DNA from: Actinoplanes sp. DH11
GTDB taxonomy: Bacteria > Actinomycetota > Actinomycetes > Mycobacteriales > Micromonosporaceae
Length of the DNA stretch: 64,000 nucleotides
Direction: 5' to 3'
Assembly (NCBI RefSeq): GCF_020873875.1
Contig: NZ_JAHWGU010000037.1
Location: 1-64,000, forward strand
Shown: positions 36,484 to 45,900 of the stretch, piece by piece
How positions within the stretch are numbered: the stretch's first letter is position 1
Layout of the letters: each line of letters opens with the position of its first letter
Notes under the pieces: generated by a model
Database searches by the model: none
What the model was told of the DNA's origin: nothing
Seen by the model: the letters and a program-made list of their open reading frames with translations, nothing else
Made by a program: the position numbers and the translations under genes

Positions 36484-37154
36484 AGCGCCTTGCCCGCGAT
36501 CACACCCTCCACGCCGACCGGCTCCAGGGTGGCGAGCGCGCGCAGGTCCTCCAGGGTGGAGACGCCGCCGCTGGCGATCACCGGCTTGTCGGTGGCGGCG
36601 CAGACCTCGCGGAGCAGGTCCAGGTTCGGGCCGCGCATGGTGCCGTCCTTGGTGATGTCGGTGACGACGTAACGGGACGCGCCCGCCTTGTCGAGCCGCG
36701 CGAGCACCTCGTACAGGTCGCCGCCGTCCCGGGTCCAGCCGCGGGCGGCCAGGGTGCGGCCCCGCACGTCCAGGCCGATCGCGACACGGTCGCCGTACTC
36801 CCCGCAGATCCGGTCGCACCACTCCGGGTCCTCCAGCGCCGCGGTGCCGATGTTGACCCGCTGCGCGCCGGTCGCCAGGGCCCGGGTCAGCGACTCGTCG
36901 TCGCGGATGCCACCGGAGAGCTCCACCTTCACGTCCAGGTGACGCACCACGTCGGCGAGCAGTTCGGCGTTGGAGCCCCGGCCGAACGCGGCGTCCAGGT
37001 CCACCAGATGAATCCACTCGGCGCCGTCGTTCTGCCAGGCCAGGGCGGCCTCCAGCGGGTCGCCGTAGGCGGTCTCCGAGCCGGCGGCGCCCTGCACCAG
37101 GCGGACGGCCTGGCCGTCGGCGACGTCGACGGCGGGCAGCAGTTGGAGTGTCAC
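36429..37154 (-). CDS. priA: Bifunctional phosphoribosyl isomerase PriA (HisA/TrpF)
   Basis: HisA isomerises ProFAR to PRFAR. In actinobacteria the PriA form also does the TrpF step, isomerising phosphoribosyl anthranilate, so it serves both pathways clustered here. The 241-residue TIM barrel has Asp10 in PAVDVADG, IGLDVRG near 130 and the PriA-type segment ELSGGIRDDESL. No separate trpF is visible in the window, in line with dual function, though that is inferred from the clade. GTG start at 37154 with AGGAG four bases upstream, just overlapping the end of the preceding small gene. Confidence 0.93.
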   Translation of the reverse strand: MTLQLLPAVDVADGQAVRLVQGAAGSETAYGDPLEAALAWQNDGAEWIHLVDLDAAFGRGSNAELLADVVRHLDVKVELSGGIRDDESLTRALATGAQRVNIGTAALEDPEWCDRICGEYGDRVAIGLDVRGRTLAARGWTRDGGDLYEVLARLDKAGASRYVVTDITKDGTMRGPNLDLLREVCAATDKPVIASGGVSTLEDLRALATLEPVGVEGVIAGKALYAGAFTVREALAALAAA

Positions 37155-37161
37155 GTGTCTC

Positions 37162-37482
37162 CTAGGAAGAACGACGGCCCAGCACCGCCACCACGAGGGC
37201 GGGCACGGCCAGAACCAGTAGAACGGTGAGGATGACGCGGAGCGCCATGTCGGGGATGAACGTCCAGACCGCCGCGACGGCCAGCGCGGCCACGACCACG
37301 ATGCCGATCCGCTCACGGCGGCTGCGGTGGTAGAGCCGGCCGTTGCGGCCGAAACGCGGCTTCAGGGAGCGCCTGAACTCCTGGAACCGGGTGCGGCGGG
37401 CGACCTTACGGGCCCGCGCCGCCTTCTCCTTCTCCAGGACGGCGAGCCGCTCGGCCCGCCGTCGCGCACGTTCCTTGCTCAC
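37162..37482 (-). CDS. Small basic membrane protein of the his operon
   Basis: A 106-residue protein: a strongly basic amphipathic N-terminus (residues 1-50, rich in Arg/Lys/Glu, predicted coiled helix) and two hydrophobic segments (about 60-77 and 80-102). It probably sits in the membrane with the basic part in the cytoplasm. No family is recognised; similar small genes are seen in his operons of related genera, but a role in histidine synthesis is not shown. The GTG at 37482 overlaps the hisH stop as GTGA. Confidence 0.7.
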   Translation of the reverse strand: MSKERARRRAERLAVLEKEKAARARKVARRTRFQEFRRSLKPRFGRNGRLYHRSRRERIGIVVVAALAVAAVWTFIPDMALRVILTVLLVLAVPALVVAVLGRRSS

Positions 37483-38105
37483 TCCAGTCCTGCGACCCAG
37501 TTGCGCAGCAGCGCGAAACCGGCGTCCGCCGACTTCTCCGGGTGGAACTGCGCGGCGCTGAGCGCACCGGCCTCCACCACGGCGGCGAACGGCAGGTCAT
37601 GGGTCGCGGTGGTCACCTCGGCGCCGGCCTCGGCGAGCATTTCAAGATCCTGAGCGGCGTACGAGTGAACGAAGTAGAACCGCGTGTCCGCCCCGAGACC
37701 GGCCAGCAACCGGGATCCCGACGGCACCGTCACCGTGTTCCAGCCCATGTGCGGGATCCGCTCCGCGGTGAGCTTGGTGACCGAACCCGGCAGCAGGCCC
37801 AGGCCCTTGGTCTGGACGCCGTGCTCGACCCCGGACTCGAAGAGGATCTGCATGCCGACGCAGATGCCGAGCACCGGTTTGCCGGCCGCGACCCGTTCGG
37901 CGATCACCGGACCGGCGCCCAGGTCCTCGATCCCGGCCATGCAGGCCGCGTACGCACCGACGCCGGGCACCACGAGGCCGTCCGCCTCGGCCGCCGCCGT
38001 CAGGTCGCTCGTCACGGTCACGTCGGCGCCGGTCCGCGCCACCGCCCGCTCCGCCGACCGCAGATTGCCCGACCCGTAGTCGAGGATCACCACCCGGGAC
38101 GTCAT
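37479..38105 (-). CDS. hisH: Imidazole glycerol phosphate synthase, glutaminase subunit
   Basis: HisH hydrolyses glutamine and feeds ammonia to HisF. The 208-residue class I amidotransferase has the nucleophile Cys82 in GICVGMQILFE, the oxyanion-forming VPGVGAY segment near 47 and the His/Glu pair in QFHPEKS near 190. The ATG at 38105 has a gggggag ribosome site about seven bases upstream, and it shares one base with the stop of the 53-residue gene (TGATG). Confidence 0.95.
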   Translation of the reverse strand: MTSRVVILDYGSGNLRSAERAVARTGADVTVTSDLTAAAEADGLVVPGVGAYAACMAGIEDLGAGPVIAERVAAGKPVLGICVGMQILFESGVEHGVQTKGLGLLPGSVTKLTAERIPHMGWNTVTVPSGSRLLAGLGADTRFYFVHSYAAQDLEMLAEAGAEVTTATHDLPFAAVVEAGALSAAQFHPEKSADAGFALLRNWVAGLE

Positions 38106-38266
38106 CAGGACTCCCCCATCGGCCACCAGGCAAGCCCGCCCGCCGTGGCGAGCGCCGCGAGCACCCCGGTCAACCCGATGCTGAACCGGGTGGCACCGGA
38201 CTTGACCAGCTGGATCACCCCGCCGACCAGGATGCCGGCGAGCGCGAACAGAACCAGGGAGATCAC
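38105..38266 (-). CDS. 53-residue membrane protein between hisB and hisH
   Basis: A short gene fills the space between hisB and hisH with no free bases: its GTG (38266-38264) overlaps the hisB stop as GTGA and its TGA (38107-38105) overlaps the hisH ATG as TGATG. The product starts MISLVLFALAGILVGGVIQL and is two hydrophobic helices (about 2-21 and 30-48) joined by VKSGATRFS, ending WWPMGES. No family is recognised. The double coupling argues strongly that it is translated. It might be a small partner of the 106-residue membrane protein after hisH. Confidence 0.7.
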   Translation of the reverse strand: MISLVLFALAGILVGGVIQLVKSGATRFSIGLTGVLAALATAGGLAWWPMGES

Positions 38267-38874
38267 AGCACCCCCTTGGTGGACGGCAGGGAACCGGCGT
38301 TGCGCGGGTCGATCTCGACGGCTTCGCGCAGCGCCCGGGAGAACGCCTTGAACTGGGCCTCCACCACGTGGTGCGCGTCCGGGTGACCGCCGGGACGGCT
38401 GGCCCGCAGCACGTCCACGTGCAGGGTCACCTTCGCCGCGTGCCCGAACGCCTCGAAGATGTGCCGGGTCATGCTGGTCGGGTAGACCGGACCGATGTAC
38501 GGCACCAGCAGCGGCTCGTCGTGCACCACGTAGGCCCGGCCGGACAGGTCGACGGCGGCCCGGACCAGCACCTCGTCCATCGGGATGGTCGCCGACCCGT
38601 ACCGCCGGATGCCCCGCTTGTCGCCGAGCGCCTGCGCGAAGGCCTCGCCCAGCGCGATCGCGGTGTCCTCCATGGTGTGGTGGGCGTCGATCTCCAGGTC
38701 GCCCTCGGTGCGCACGGTCAGGTCGAACCCGCCGTGCTTGGCGAGCTGGTTGAGCATGTGGTCGTAGAAGCCCACCCCGGTGCTCAGGTCGCCCTTGCCG
38801 GTGCCGTCGAGGTCGATCTCGACAAGCACCTTGGTCTCGTTCGTCACGCGGTCGATGCGCGCGGCACGGGTCAC
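38263..38874 (-). CDS. hisB: Imidazoleglycerol-phosphate dehydratase
   Basis: HisB dehydrates imidazole glycerol phosphate to imidazole acetol phosphate. The 203-residue, dehydratase-only form has the manganese-binding repeats HHTMEDTAIALGEA and DAHHVVEAQFKA, and GFYDHMLNQLAKHGGFDL near 35. No N-terminal phosphatase domain is fused. The GTG at 38874 overlaps the hisC stop (GTGA). Confidence 0.96.
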   Translation of the reverse strand: MTRAARIDRVTNETKVLVEIDLDGTGKGDLSTGVGFYDHMLNQLAKHGGFDLTVRTEGDLEIDAHHTMEDTAIALGEAFAQALGDKRGIRRYGSATIPMDEVLVRAAVDLSGRAYVVHDEPLLVPYIGPVYPTSMTRHIFEAFGHAAKVTLHVDVLRASRPGGHPDAHHVVEAQFKAFSRALREAVEIDPRNAGSLPSTKGVL

Positions 38875-39947
38875 GACAGGATCTCCTCAGCGGCGGTCAG
38901 GAAGGCAGTGGTCTCGGTCTCGGTGCCGGCGGTCACGCGCAGCCAGCCGGGCAGGCCGACGTCGCGGATCAGCACGCCCCGGTCCAGGAACGCCTGCCAG
39001 TCGGTCTTCTGTTCCGCGGAGACGGCGAACAGCACGAAGTTCGCGTCGCTGTCCGCCACCCGGACACCCCGGGACCGCAGCGTGGTGACGATCCGGTCGC
39101 GCTGCTCCTTGATCGCCTCGACGGTCGCGAGCAGGGACGCCCGGTGCACCACGGCGGCCCGCGCGGCGGCCTGGCTGATCGCGGAGAGGTGGTAGGGCAG
39201 CCGGACCAGCTGCACCGCGTCGACCACCGCCGGGTCGGCGGCCAGGTAACCCAGGCGGCCACCGGCGAAGCCGAACGCCTTGCTCATGGTGCGGCTCACC
39301 ACCAGGCGCGGGTGGCCCGGCAACAGGGTCAGGGCACTGCGGGAACCCGGCCGGGCGAATTCGGTGTACGCCTCGTCGACGATCACCATGCCGCGCGCGG
39401 TCGACAGGATCGCGTCGATCACCGACGGGTCGAGCGCGGTGCCTGTCGGGTTGTTCGGTGAACAGACGAAGACCAGGTCCGGGTCGTGCTTCTCGATCTC
39501 CGCCACCGCCGCCTCGGGGCGCAGCCCGAAGTCGGGGTCCCGCAGCGCGCCGATCCAGCGGGTGCCGGTGCCCTGCGCGAGGAGCGGATGCATCGAGTAC
39601 GACGGGCCGAAGCCCAGCGCCGACCGCCCCGGGCCACCGAAGGCCTGCAGCAACTGCTGCTGCACCTCGTTGGACCCGTTCGCGGCCCACACGTTCGCCG
39701 TGGTCAGGCCGTGGCCCAGGTAGCCGGCCAGCTCGGTGCGCAGGGCGACCGCGTCCCGGTCCGGGTAGCGGTTGAGGTCACGCAGCTCGGCCTGCACGGC
39801 CTTGCCGATCGCGTCCACCACGTCGTCCGGCACCGGGTAGGAGTTCTCGTTGGTGTTCAGCCGCACCGCGACGTCGAGCTGCGGAGCGCCGTAGGGCGAC
39901 TTGCCGCGCAGATCGTCCCGGATCGGCAGATCGTCGATCGTGGTCAC
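38871..39947 (-). CDS. hisC: Histidinol-phosphate aminotransferase
   Basis: HisC transfers the amino group of glutamate to imidazole acetol phosphate. The 358-residue fold-type I PLP enzyme has LNTNENSYPVPDDVV near 30, VCSPNNPTGTALD, VDEAYTEFA and the PLP lysine in SRTMSKAFGFAGGRLGY near 220. Length is standard. GTG start at 39947, overlapping the hisD stop (GTGA). Confidence 0.95.
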   Translation of the reverse strand: MTTIDDLPIRDDLRGKSPYGAPQLDVAVRLNTNENSYPVPDDVVDAIGKAVQAELRDLNRYPDRDAVALRTELAGYLGHGLTTANVWAANGSNEVQQQLLQAFGGPGRSALGFGPSYSMHPLLAQGTGTRWIGALRDPDFGLRPEAAVAEIEKHDPDLVFVCSPNNPTGTALDPSVIDAILSTARGMVIVDEAYTEFARPGSRSALTLLPGHPRLVVSRTMSKAFGFAGGRLGYLAADPAVVDAVQLVRLPYHLSAISQAAARAAVVHRASLLATVEAIKEQRDRIVTTLRSRGVRVADSDANFVLFAVSAEQKTDWQAFLDRGVLIRDVGLPGWLRVTAGTETETTAFLTAAEEILS

Positions 39948-41254
39948 CGTTCAAACCTCGCTTTGACCGCTTCACCGTGGGCGGGAAGGTCCTCGGCGTC
40001 GGCCAGGGTCACCACGTGACCCGCCACGTCGCGCAGGGCCGCCTCGTCGTACTCCACGACGTGGATGCCGCGCAGGAACGACTGCACCGACAACCCCGAG
40101 GAGTGCCGCGCGCAGCCGCCGGTCGGCAGCACGTGGTTGGAGCCGGCCGCGTAGTCACCGAGCGACACCGGCGACCAGGCGCCCACGAAGATCGCGCCGG
40201 CGTTGCGCACCCGCAGGGCCCACTGCCGCGCGTCCCGGGTCTGGATCTCCAGGTGCTCGGCCGCGTACGCGTCGACCACCCGCAAACCCTGCTCCAGGTC
40301 GTCGACCAGCACCACACCGGACTGCTCACCGGTCAGCGCGGTGCGCACCCGCTCGTCGTGCTTCGTCCGCACGACCCGCGTGGCCAGCTCCGCCTCCACC
40401 GCGTCGGCGAGCGCCGGCGAGTCGGTGACCAGCACGCTCGCGGCCAGCGGGTCGTGCTCGGCCTGGCTGATCAGGTCGGCCGCGACGTGCCGCGGGTCGG
40501 CGGTCTCGTCGGCCAGGATCGCGATCTCGGTGGGGCCGGCCTCCGCGTCGATCCCCACCACACCGCGGAGCAGGCGCTTCGCGGCGGTGACCCAGATGTT
40601 GCCCGGCCCGGTGATCACGTCGACCGGCTCGCAACGATCCGCTTCGTCGGCCCCGTCGGAGCCGTGACCCAGCATCGCGATCGCCTGGGCGCCGCCGACC
40701 GCGTAGACCTCCGTCACACCCAGCAGCGCGCACGCCGCGAGCACCCGGGCGTCCGGCAGACCGCCGTTCGCCACCTGCGGCGGGCTCGCCACCACGAGTC
40801 CCTCGACGCCGGCCTCCTGGGCGGGCACCACGTTCATGACCACGGTGGACGGGTAGACGGCCAGGCCGCCCGGCACGTAGAGACCGACCCGGCGCACCGG
40901 CAGCCAGCGCTCGGTCACCGTGCCGCCCGGCACGACCTTGGTGGTGGTGTCGGTGCGCCGCTGGTCGGCGTGCACCTTGCGGGCCCGCTCGATCACCTCG
41001 AGCAGCGCGGCACGCACGTCCGGGTCGAGGGCCGCCTCGGCGGCCGTGATCTCGGCCACCGGCACGCGCAGGCGCTCCAGGGTGACGCCGTCGAATTTCT
41101 CGGTCGCCTCCCGGATCGCGCTGAAGCCATGCTGATGGACCGCCTCGACAACCGGGCGGATCCGCTCGACGGCCACGGAGACGTCGAGCTGGGCACGGGG
41201 CAGCAGGCCGCGCGGGTCACGGGAGGAGCCGCGCAGGTCGATCCGATTCAGCAC
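39944..41254 (-). CDS. hisD: Histidinol dehydrogenase
   Basis: HisD oxidises histidinol to histidine with two NAD+, using a bound zinc ion. The 436-residue protein shows the family motif core DVITGPGNIWVTAAKR, DAEAGPTEIAILAD, LISQAEHDP, AEHLEIQTRD, and the C-terminal GGCARHSSGLSVQSF. It is the first gene of a seven-gene overlapping his operon. The GTG has no ribosome site; TAGACT lies exactly six bases upstream, so the whole operon appears to start with a leaderless gene. Confidence 0.96.
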   Translation of the reverse strand: MLNRIDLRGSSRDPRGLLPRAQLDVSVAVERIRPVVEAVHQHGFSAIREATEKFDGVTLERLRVPVAEITAAEAALDPDVRAALLEVIERARKVHADQRRTDTTTKVVPGGTVTERWLPVRRVGLYVPGGLAVYPSTVVMNVVPAQEAGVEGLVVASPPQVANGGLPDARVLAACALLGVTEVYAVGGAQAIAMLGHGSDGADEADRCEPVDVITGPGNIWVTAAKRLLRGVVGIDAEAGPTEIAILADETADPRHVAADLISQAEHDPLAASVLVTDSPALADAVEAELATRVVRTKHDERVRTALTGEQSGVVLVDDLEQGLRVVDAYAAEHLEIQTRDARQWALRVRNAGAIFVGAWSPVSLGDYAAGSNHVLPTGGCARHSSGLSVQSFLRGIHVVEYDEAALRDVAGHVVTLADAEDLPAHGEAVKARFER

Positions 41255-41260
41255 CCGTCC

Positions 41261-41266
41261 AGTCTA
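41261..41266 (-). promoter_or_regulatory. Leaderless -10 element of the his operon
   Basis: On the minus strand TAGACT (41266-41261) is followed by six bases and the hisD GTG (41254-41252). The -35 region is weak. It lies back to back with the promoter of the gene at 41362. Confidence 0.55.
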
Positions 41267-41327
41267 GGCGGCTCCCCGAGCGGTCCTCGAAGCCGACGCC
41301 CCCGCCCAGGCGTTGGGACTCGCCGGG

Positions 41328-41355
41328 TTGACCAAGGTCGGTCGGCGACTAGGCT
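41328..41355 (+). promoter_or_regulatory. Leaderless promoter
   Basis: TTGACC (41328-41333), a 16-base spacer and TAGGCT (41350-41355), then six bases and the GTG at 41362. This is the best sigma-70-like promoter of the leaderless set. Confidence 0.7.
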
Positions 41356-41361
41356 GAGCGC

Positions 41362-42069
41362 GTGAGCGATCGGCTGCCGGTCTTCCCGCTGAGCACGGTG
41401 CTCTTTCCCGGCCTGGTGCTGCCCCTGCACATCTTCGAGGAGCGCTATCGTGCGCTCGTGCGGGAGCTGGTCGCCCAGTCCACGGACGAGCCGCACGAGT
41501 TCGGCGTGGTCACCCTGCGCCACGGCAGCGAGGTGGCGGCCGACCCGGGCGACGATCCGGTGCCGGCGGTGCCCCCGGTGCGGGCCGAGGATCTGTACGA
41601 GGTGGGCTGCACCGCCGAACTCCGGCACGTCACCGAGCTGCCCGACGGCCGGTTCGACATCATGACCGTGGGCCGCCGCCGGTTCACCGTGCTCGGCCTG
41701 GAGCAGGGCCCCGAGCCGTACCTCTGCGCCCGGGTCCGCTGGCTGCCCGGGGAGGACGAGGCGAGCGGGCCCGCCCACGCGCTGGCGCCGCGGGTGCTTG
41801 CCGCGTTCCGCACCTACCTGGAGCTGCTCCGGCCGAACAGCGAGGCACTCGACCAGGTCCCCGACGACCCGACCGTGCTGTCCCACCTGGTCGCCGCGAC
41901 CGCGCAGCTCACCATCGAGGAGCGGCACCTGCTGCTCGCCATGCCCGACACGGCGAGCCGGCTGCGCGCCGAGCTGCGCCTGCTGAACCGGGAGTCCGGC
42001 CTGCTGGCCCGGGTCCGGGCCGTCCCGGTCCCGCTCTCCGACCTGGCCCGCCCGGCCAGCCCCAACTGA
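41362..42069 (+). CDS. Lon N-terminal substrate-binding domain protein
   Basis: A 235-residue stand-alone Lon-SB (LON) domain without ATPase or protease parts. The N-terminus LPVFPLSTVLFPGLVLPLHI with FEERYRALV is the hallmark of the domain, and GRRRFTVL fits its second half; the C-terminal helices (about 120-225) complete it. Such proteins are widespread in actinobacteria; the function is not known, possibly a substrate adaptor. GTG start with a leaderless promoter, divergent from hisD. Confidence 0.9.
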   Translation: MSDRLPVFPLSTVLFPGLVLPLHIFEERYRALVRELVAQSTDEPHEFGVVTLRHGSEVAADPGDDPVPAVPPVRAEDLYEVGCTAELRHVTELPDGRFDIMTVGRRRFTVLGLEQGPEPYLCARVRWLPGEDEASGPAHALAPRVLAAFRTYLELLRPNSEALDQVPDDPTVLSHLVAATAQLTIEERHLLLAMPDTASRLRAELRLLNRESGLLARVRAVPVPLSDLARPASPN

Positions 42070-42169
42070 CCCCCACCCGCCAGGGACCACCCGCCCGGCC
42101 AGAACCAACCACACGCTCGGCCCGAACCACACGCTCGGTCTCAACCCTGGCGTGCGGGCAGACCGGCCG

Positions 42170-42955
42170 TCAGGTCGGGCGGCGGCGTTCCGGCTCCGGG
42201 TCGGGGAAGGCCGGCAGACCCGACTCGGTGACGGGCGGCGGCGGCAGATAGTCCGGCGGCCCGTAAGGCGGCTGACCCGGCCCGTAGGGCGACTGATCGC
42301 CGCCGAAGGACGGCGGGCCCGGGTAGGGCGGATGGTTGGGCCCGTACCCCGGTGCCGCCCCCGGCTGATCCAGGTCGGGGTCGTTCGACCAACCGGCCAG
42401 CAGGGTCAGCACGACCGCCGCCACGAACGCCGGCACCAGCGTGGGCCCGAGCGCGTGCACCTCCGGCGGCGCCAGGTAGGTCGCGCCCTGCGCCGCCGAC
42501 GCCCGCCACTGCTCGTAGTCGCCGCGACCGACCAGCTCGCCCAGCATCGGCGCCACCCAGTGACCGGCCACGAGCGTGCCGCCGACCACGCCGACGAGCA
42601 GGAACGGCCCCCGGTCGCGGCGCAGCACCAGCCAGGCGGCGACGGCCACGAGCACACCGAAGCCGAGGCCGAGCAGGGTGAACCAGCCGTCGGCCGCGAT
42701 GTACTGCTCGGGGGACGGGTCGTTGACCACGACGCCGTTGTCCCCCACGTCGATCACCGGCACGCCCGGCGCGAGCCAGGCCCAGAGCAGGCCGAGCGGC
42801 GCTCCCAGCAGGGCGATCACCAGAAGACTGGCGACCGTGACGGTCACGGTGCGCCGCACCGGGCGGCGGCTGCCCTGCTGCAACCGCCACCACGGCGCCG
42901 GACGCCACGCGGGCGGACCGGGGTCGTAGGGCGGTTCGAGGTCACTCGGTTGCAC
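42170..42955 (-). CDS. DUF2567-like membrane protein
   Basis: A 261-residue membrane protein with four hydrophobic segments (about 40-62, 93-111, 118-137 and 170-187), preceded by a Pro/Trp-rich hydrophilic start and followed by a Pro/Tyr/Gly-rich cytoplasmic tail. LLWAWLAPGVPVIDV and AADGWFTLLGLGFGVL match the pattern of DUF2567 proteins, whose function is unknown. GTG start with ggaagg upstream. It lies 30 bases downstream of dnaE on the same strand and may be co-transcribed with it. Confidence 0.7.
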   Translation of the reverse strand: MQPSDLEPPYDPGPPAWRPAPWWRLQQGSRRPVRRTVTVTVASLLVIALLGAPLGLLWAWLAPGVPVIDVGDNGVVVNDPSPEQYIAADGWFTLLGLGFGVLVAVAAWLVLRRDRGPFLLVGVVGGTLVAGHWVAPMLGELVGRGDYEQWRASAAQGATYLAPPEVHALGPTLVPAFVAAVVLTLLAGWSNDPDLDQPGAAPGYGPNHPPYPGPPSFGGDQSPYGPGQPPYGPPDYLPPPPVTESGLPAFPDPEPERRRPT

Positions 42956-42985
42956 CCTACGATCCTTCCAGATCAGCGGCGGCCG

Positions 42986-45900
42986 TCAGGCGACGGCCGA
43001 CGGGCCGAGAATCATCTTGAGGTCGGCCCGCAGCGCCGGGGTCGGTGCCACCCGGACCCCGCCGAGGCGCATGACCGTGGTGCGGCTGCCGTTCTGGAGA
43101 TGGACGTGCACCTCGGAGTCCCCGGGGTGACTGATCAAGATCTCCTTGAGCTCGTCGACAAGCGGCGGCGTACAGCGGGTGACCGGCATGGTCAGGGTGA
43201 CCGGCTTGTTGTCCGGGTTGTGCGTGACGTCCGGCATGGACATGTCCATCGCCATGATCCGCGCCTGGTCGTCGCGCCTGTCGATCCGGCCCTTGACCAC
43301 CACGATCGCGTCCTCGGCGATGTACTGCCCGACCAGCTCGTAGGTGTTCGGGAAGAACAGCGCCTCGACGCCACCGGCCAGGTCCTCCAGGGTGGCCGAG
43401 GCCCACGCGCGGCCCTGCTTGGTGATCCGGCGCTGCACGCCGGTGAGGATGCCGGCCAGGGTGACGACCGCGCCGTCCGGGACCGAGCCCTCCTCACCCA
43501 GGGCGGCGATGCTGGTGTCCGCCGCGTTCTGGAGCAGCACCTCCAGGCCGGCGAGCGGGTGGTCGGAGACGTAGAGGCCGAGCATCTCGCGCTCGAAGGC
43601 GAGCTTGTCGCGCTTGTCCCACTCGCTGTCGCCGATGATCGGCATCGCGACCGTCGAGGAGACACCGGAGTCGGTGTCTCCGAACGCGCCGAACAGGTCG
43701 AACTGGCCGGCGGCCTCGTTGCGCTTGACGTCCGCGTACGCGTCGATCGCCTCGGCGTGCACCGCGAGCAGGCCCTTGCGGCTGTGTTTCATCGAGTCGA
43801 AGGCGCCCGCCTTGATCAGCGATTCGATGGTCCGCTTGTTGCAGGCCACCGCGTCCACCTTCGACAGGAAGTCGTAGAAGTCGGTGTAGTCGCCTTTCTC
43901 CTTGCGGCACCGGGCGATGGCCTCCACCACGTTGCCGCCGACGTTGCGGACCGCGCCGAGCCCGAACCGGATGTCCTTGCCGACCGGGGTGAACGGCCCG
44001 GACGACTGGTTCACGTCCGGCGGAAGCACCTGGATGCCCATCCGGCGGCACTCCGCCAGGTACATGGCCATCTTGTCCTTGTCGTCGCCGACACTGGTCA
44101 GCAGCCCGGCCATGTACTCCGCCGGGTAGTGCGCCTTCAGGTACGCCGTCCAGTAGGAGACCAGCCCGTACGCCGCGGAGTGTGCCTTGTTGAACGCGTA
44201 GCCGGCGAACGGCACCAGAACGTCCCACACCGCCTGGATCGCCTCGTCGGAGTAGCCGTGCGCCCGGCAGCCGTCACGGAACGGCACGAACTCCTTGTCG
44301 AGGATCTCCTTCTTCTTCTTACCCATGGCCCGGCGCAGCAGGTCGGCCTGACCGAGCGTGTAACCGGCGAGGATCTGCGCGGCGCGCTGCACCTGCTCCT
44401 GGTAGACGATCAGGCCGTACGTCGGTTCCAGGATCTCCCGCAGCGGCTCCTCCAGCTCCGGGTGGATCGGAGTGATCTCCTGGAGGCCGTTCTTGCGCAG
44501 CGCGTAGTTGGTGTGCGAGTCGACGCCCATCGGGCCGGGCCGGTAGAGCGCCAGGACCGCGGAGATGTCCTCGAAGTTGTCCGGCTTCATCAACCGCAGC
44601 AGCGAGCGCATCGGCCCGCCGTCGAGCTGGAAGACGCCGAGCGTGTCGCCACGGGCCAGCAACTCGTACGCCGCCTTGTCGTCCAGCGGCAACGCCAGCA
44701 GGTCCAGGCCCTTGCCGTGGTTGAGCTCGATGTTCTTCACGGCGTCGTCGAGGATGGTCAGGTTCCGCAGGCCCAGGAAGTCCATCTTCAGCAGGCCGAG
44801 CGTCTCGCACGTCGGGTAGTCGAACTGCGTGATGATCACGCCGTCGCTGGCCCGGCGCATCAGCGGGATGTGGTCGATGATCGGCTCGGCCGACATGATC
44901 ACGCCGGCGGCGTGCACACCGGTCTGCCGGATCAGGCCCTCGATGCCCCGCGCGGTGTCGATGACCTTCTTGACGTCCGGGTCGGTCTCGTAGAGCCCGC
45001 GGACCTCACCGGCCTCGTTGTACCGCTTGTCGTCCTTGTTGAAGATGCCACCGAGGGTGATGCCCTTGCCCATCACGTCCGGCGGCATCGCCTTGGTGAT
45101 CTTGTCGCCGACCGCGAACGGGTAACCGAGCACCCGGGCCGAGTCCTTGATCGCAGCCTTGGCCTTGATCGTGCCGAACGTGGCGATCTGGGCGACCTTG
45201 TCATCGCCCCACTTCTCGGTGACGTAGCGGATCACCTCACCGCGCCGGCGCTCGTCGAAGTCGATGTCGACGTCGGGCATCGAGACGCGCTCCGGGTTGA
45301 GGAAGCGCTCGAAGATCAGGCCGTGCGGGATCGGGTCCAGGTCGGTGATGCCCATCGCGTACGCCACCAGGGAACCCGCCGCCGAGCCACGGCCGGGGCC
45401 GACCGCGATGCCGTTGTTCTTCGCCCACTGGATGAAGTCGGCGACCACCAGGAAGTACGCCGGGAAGCCCATCTGGATGATGACGCCGAGCTCGTACTCC
45501 GCCTGCTTGACGTGGGTCTCCGGGATGCCGTCCGGGAAACGCCGGCGCAGGCCCTCGAACGCCGTGTGCCGGAAGTACTCCTCCTCGGTGAAGCCGTCCG
45601 GGATCGGGAACCGGGGCATCAGGTTCTTGAAGGTGAACATGCCTTCGGTGTCCACCTTCTCGGCCACCAGCAGCGTGGTACGGCAGCCCTCCTGCCACGC
45701 CTCGGAGGAGTCGACGGCGCGCATCTGGTCGGCCGACTTCACGAAGTAGCCGGAGCCGTCGAAGCGGAACCGGTTCGGGTCGGCGACGTTGCTGCCGGTC
45801 TGCACACAGAGCAGCACGTCGTGCGCCGCGGACTGCTCCTCGTGCACGTAGTGCGAGTCGTTGGTGACCAGCGGCTTGATGTTGAGTTTCTTGCCGATCT

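Noticed and set aside
41255..41361. Riboswitch or attenuator before the his operon
   Set aside because: hisD appears leaderless, so there is no leader to hold one; no His-codon run is seen.
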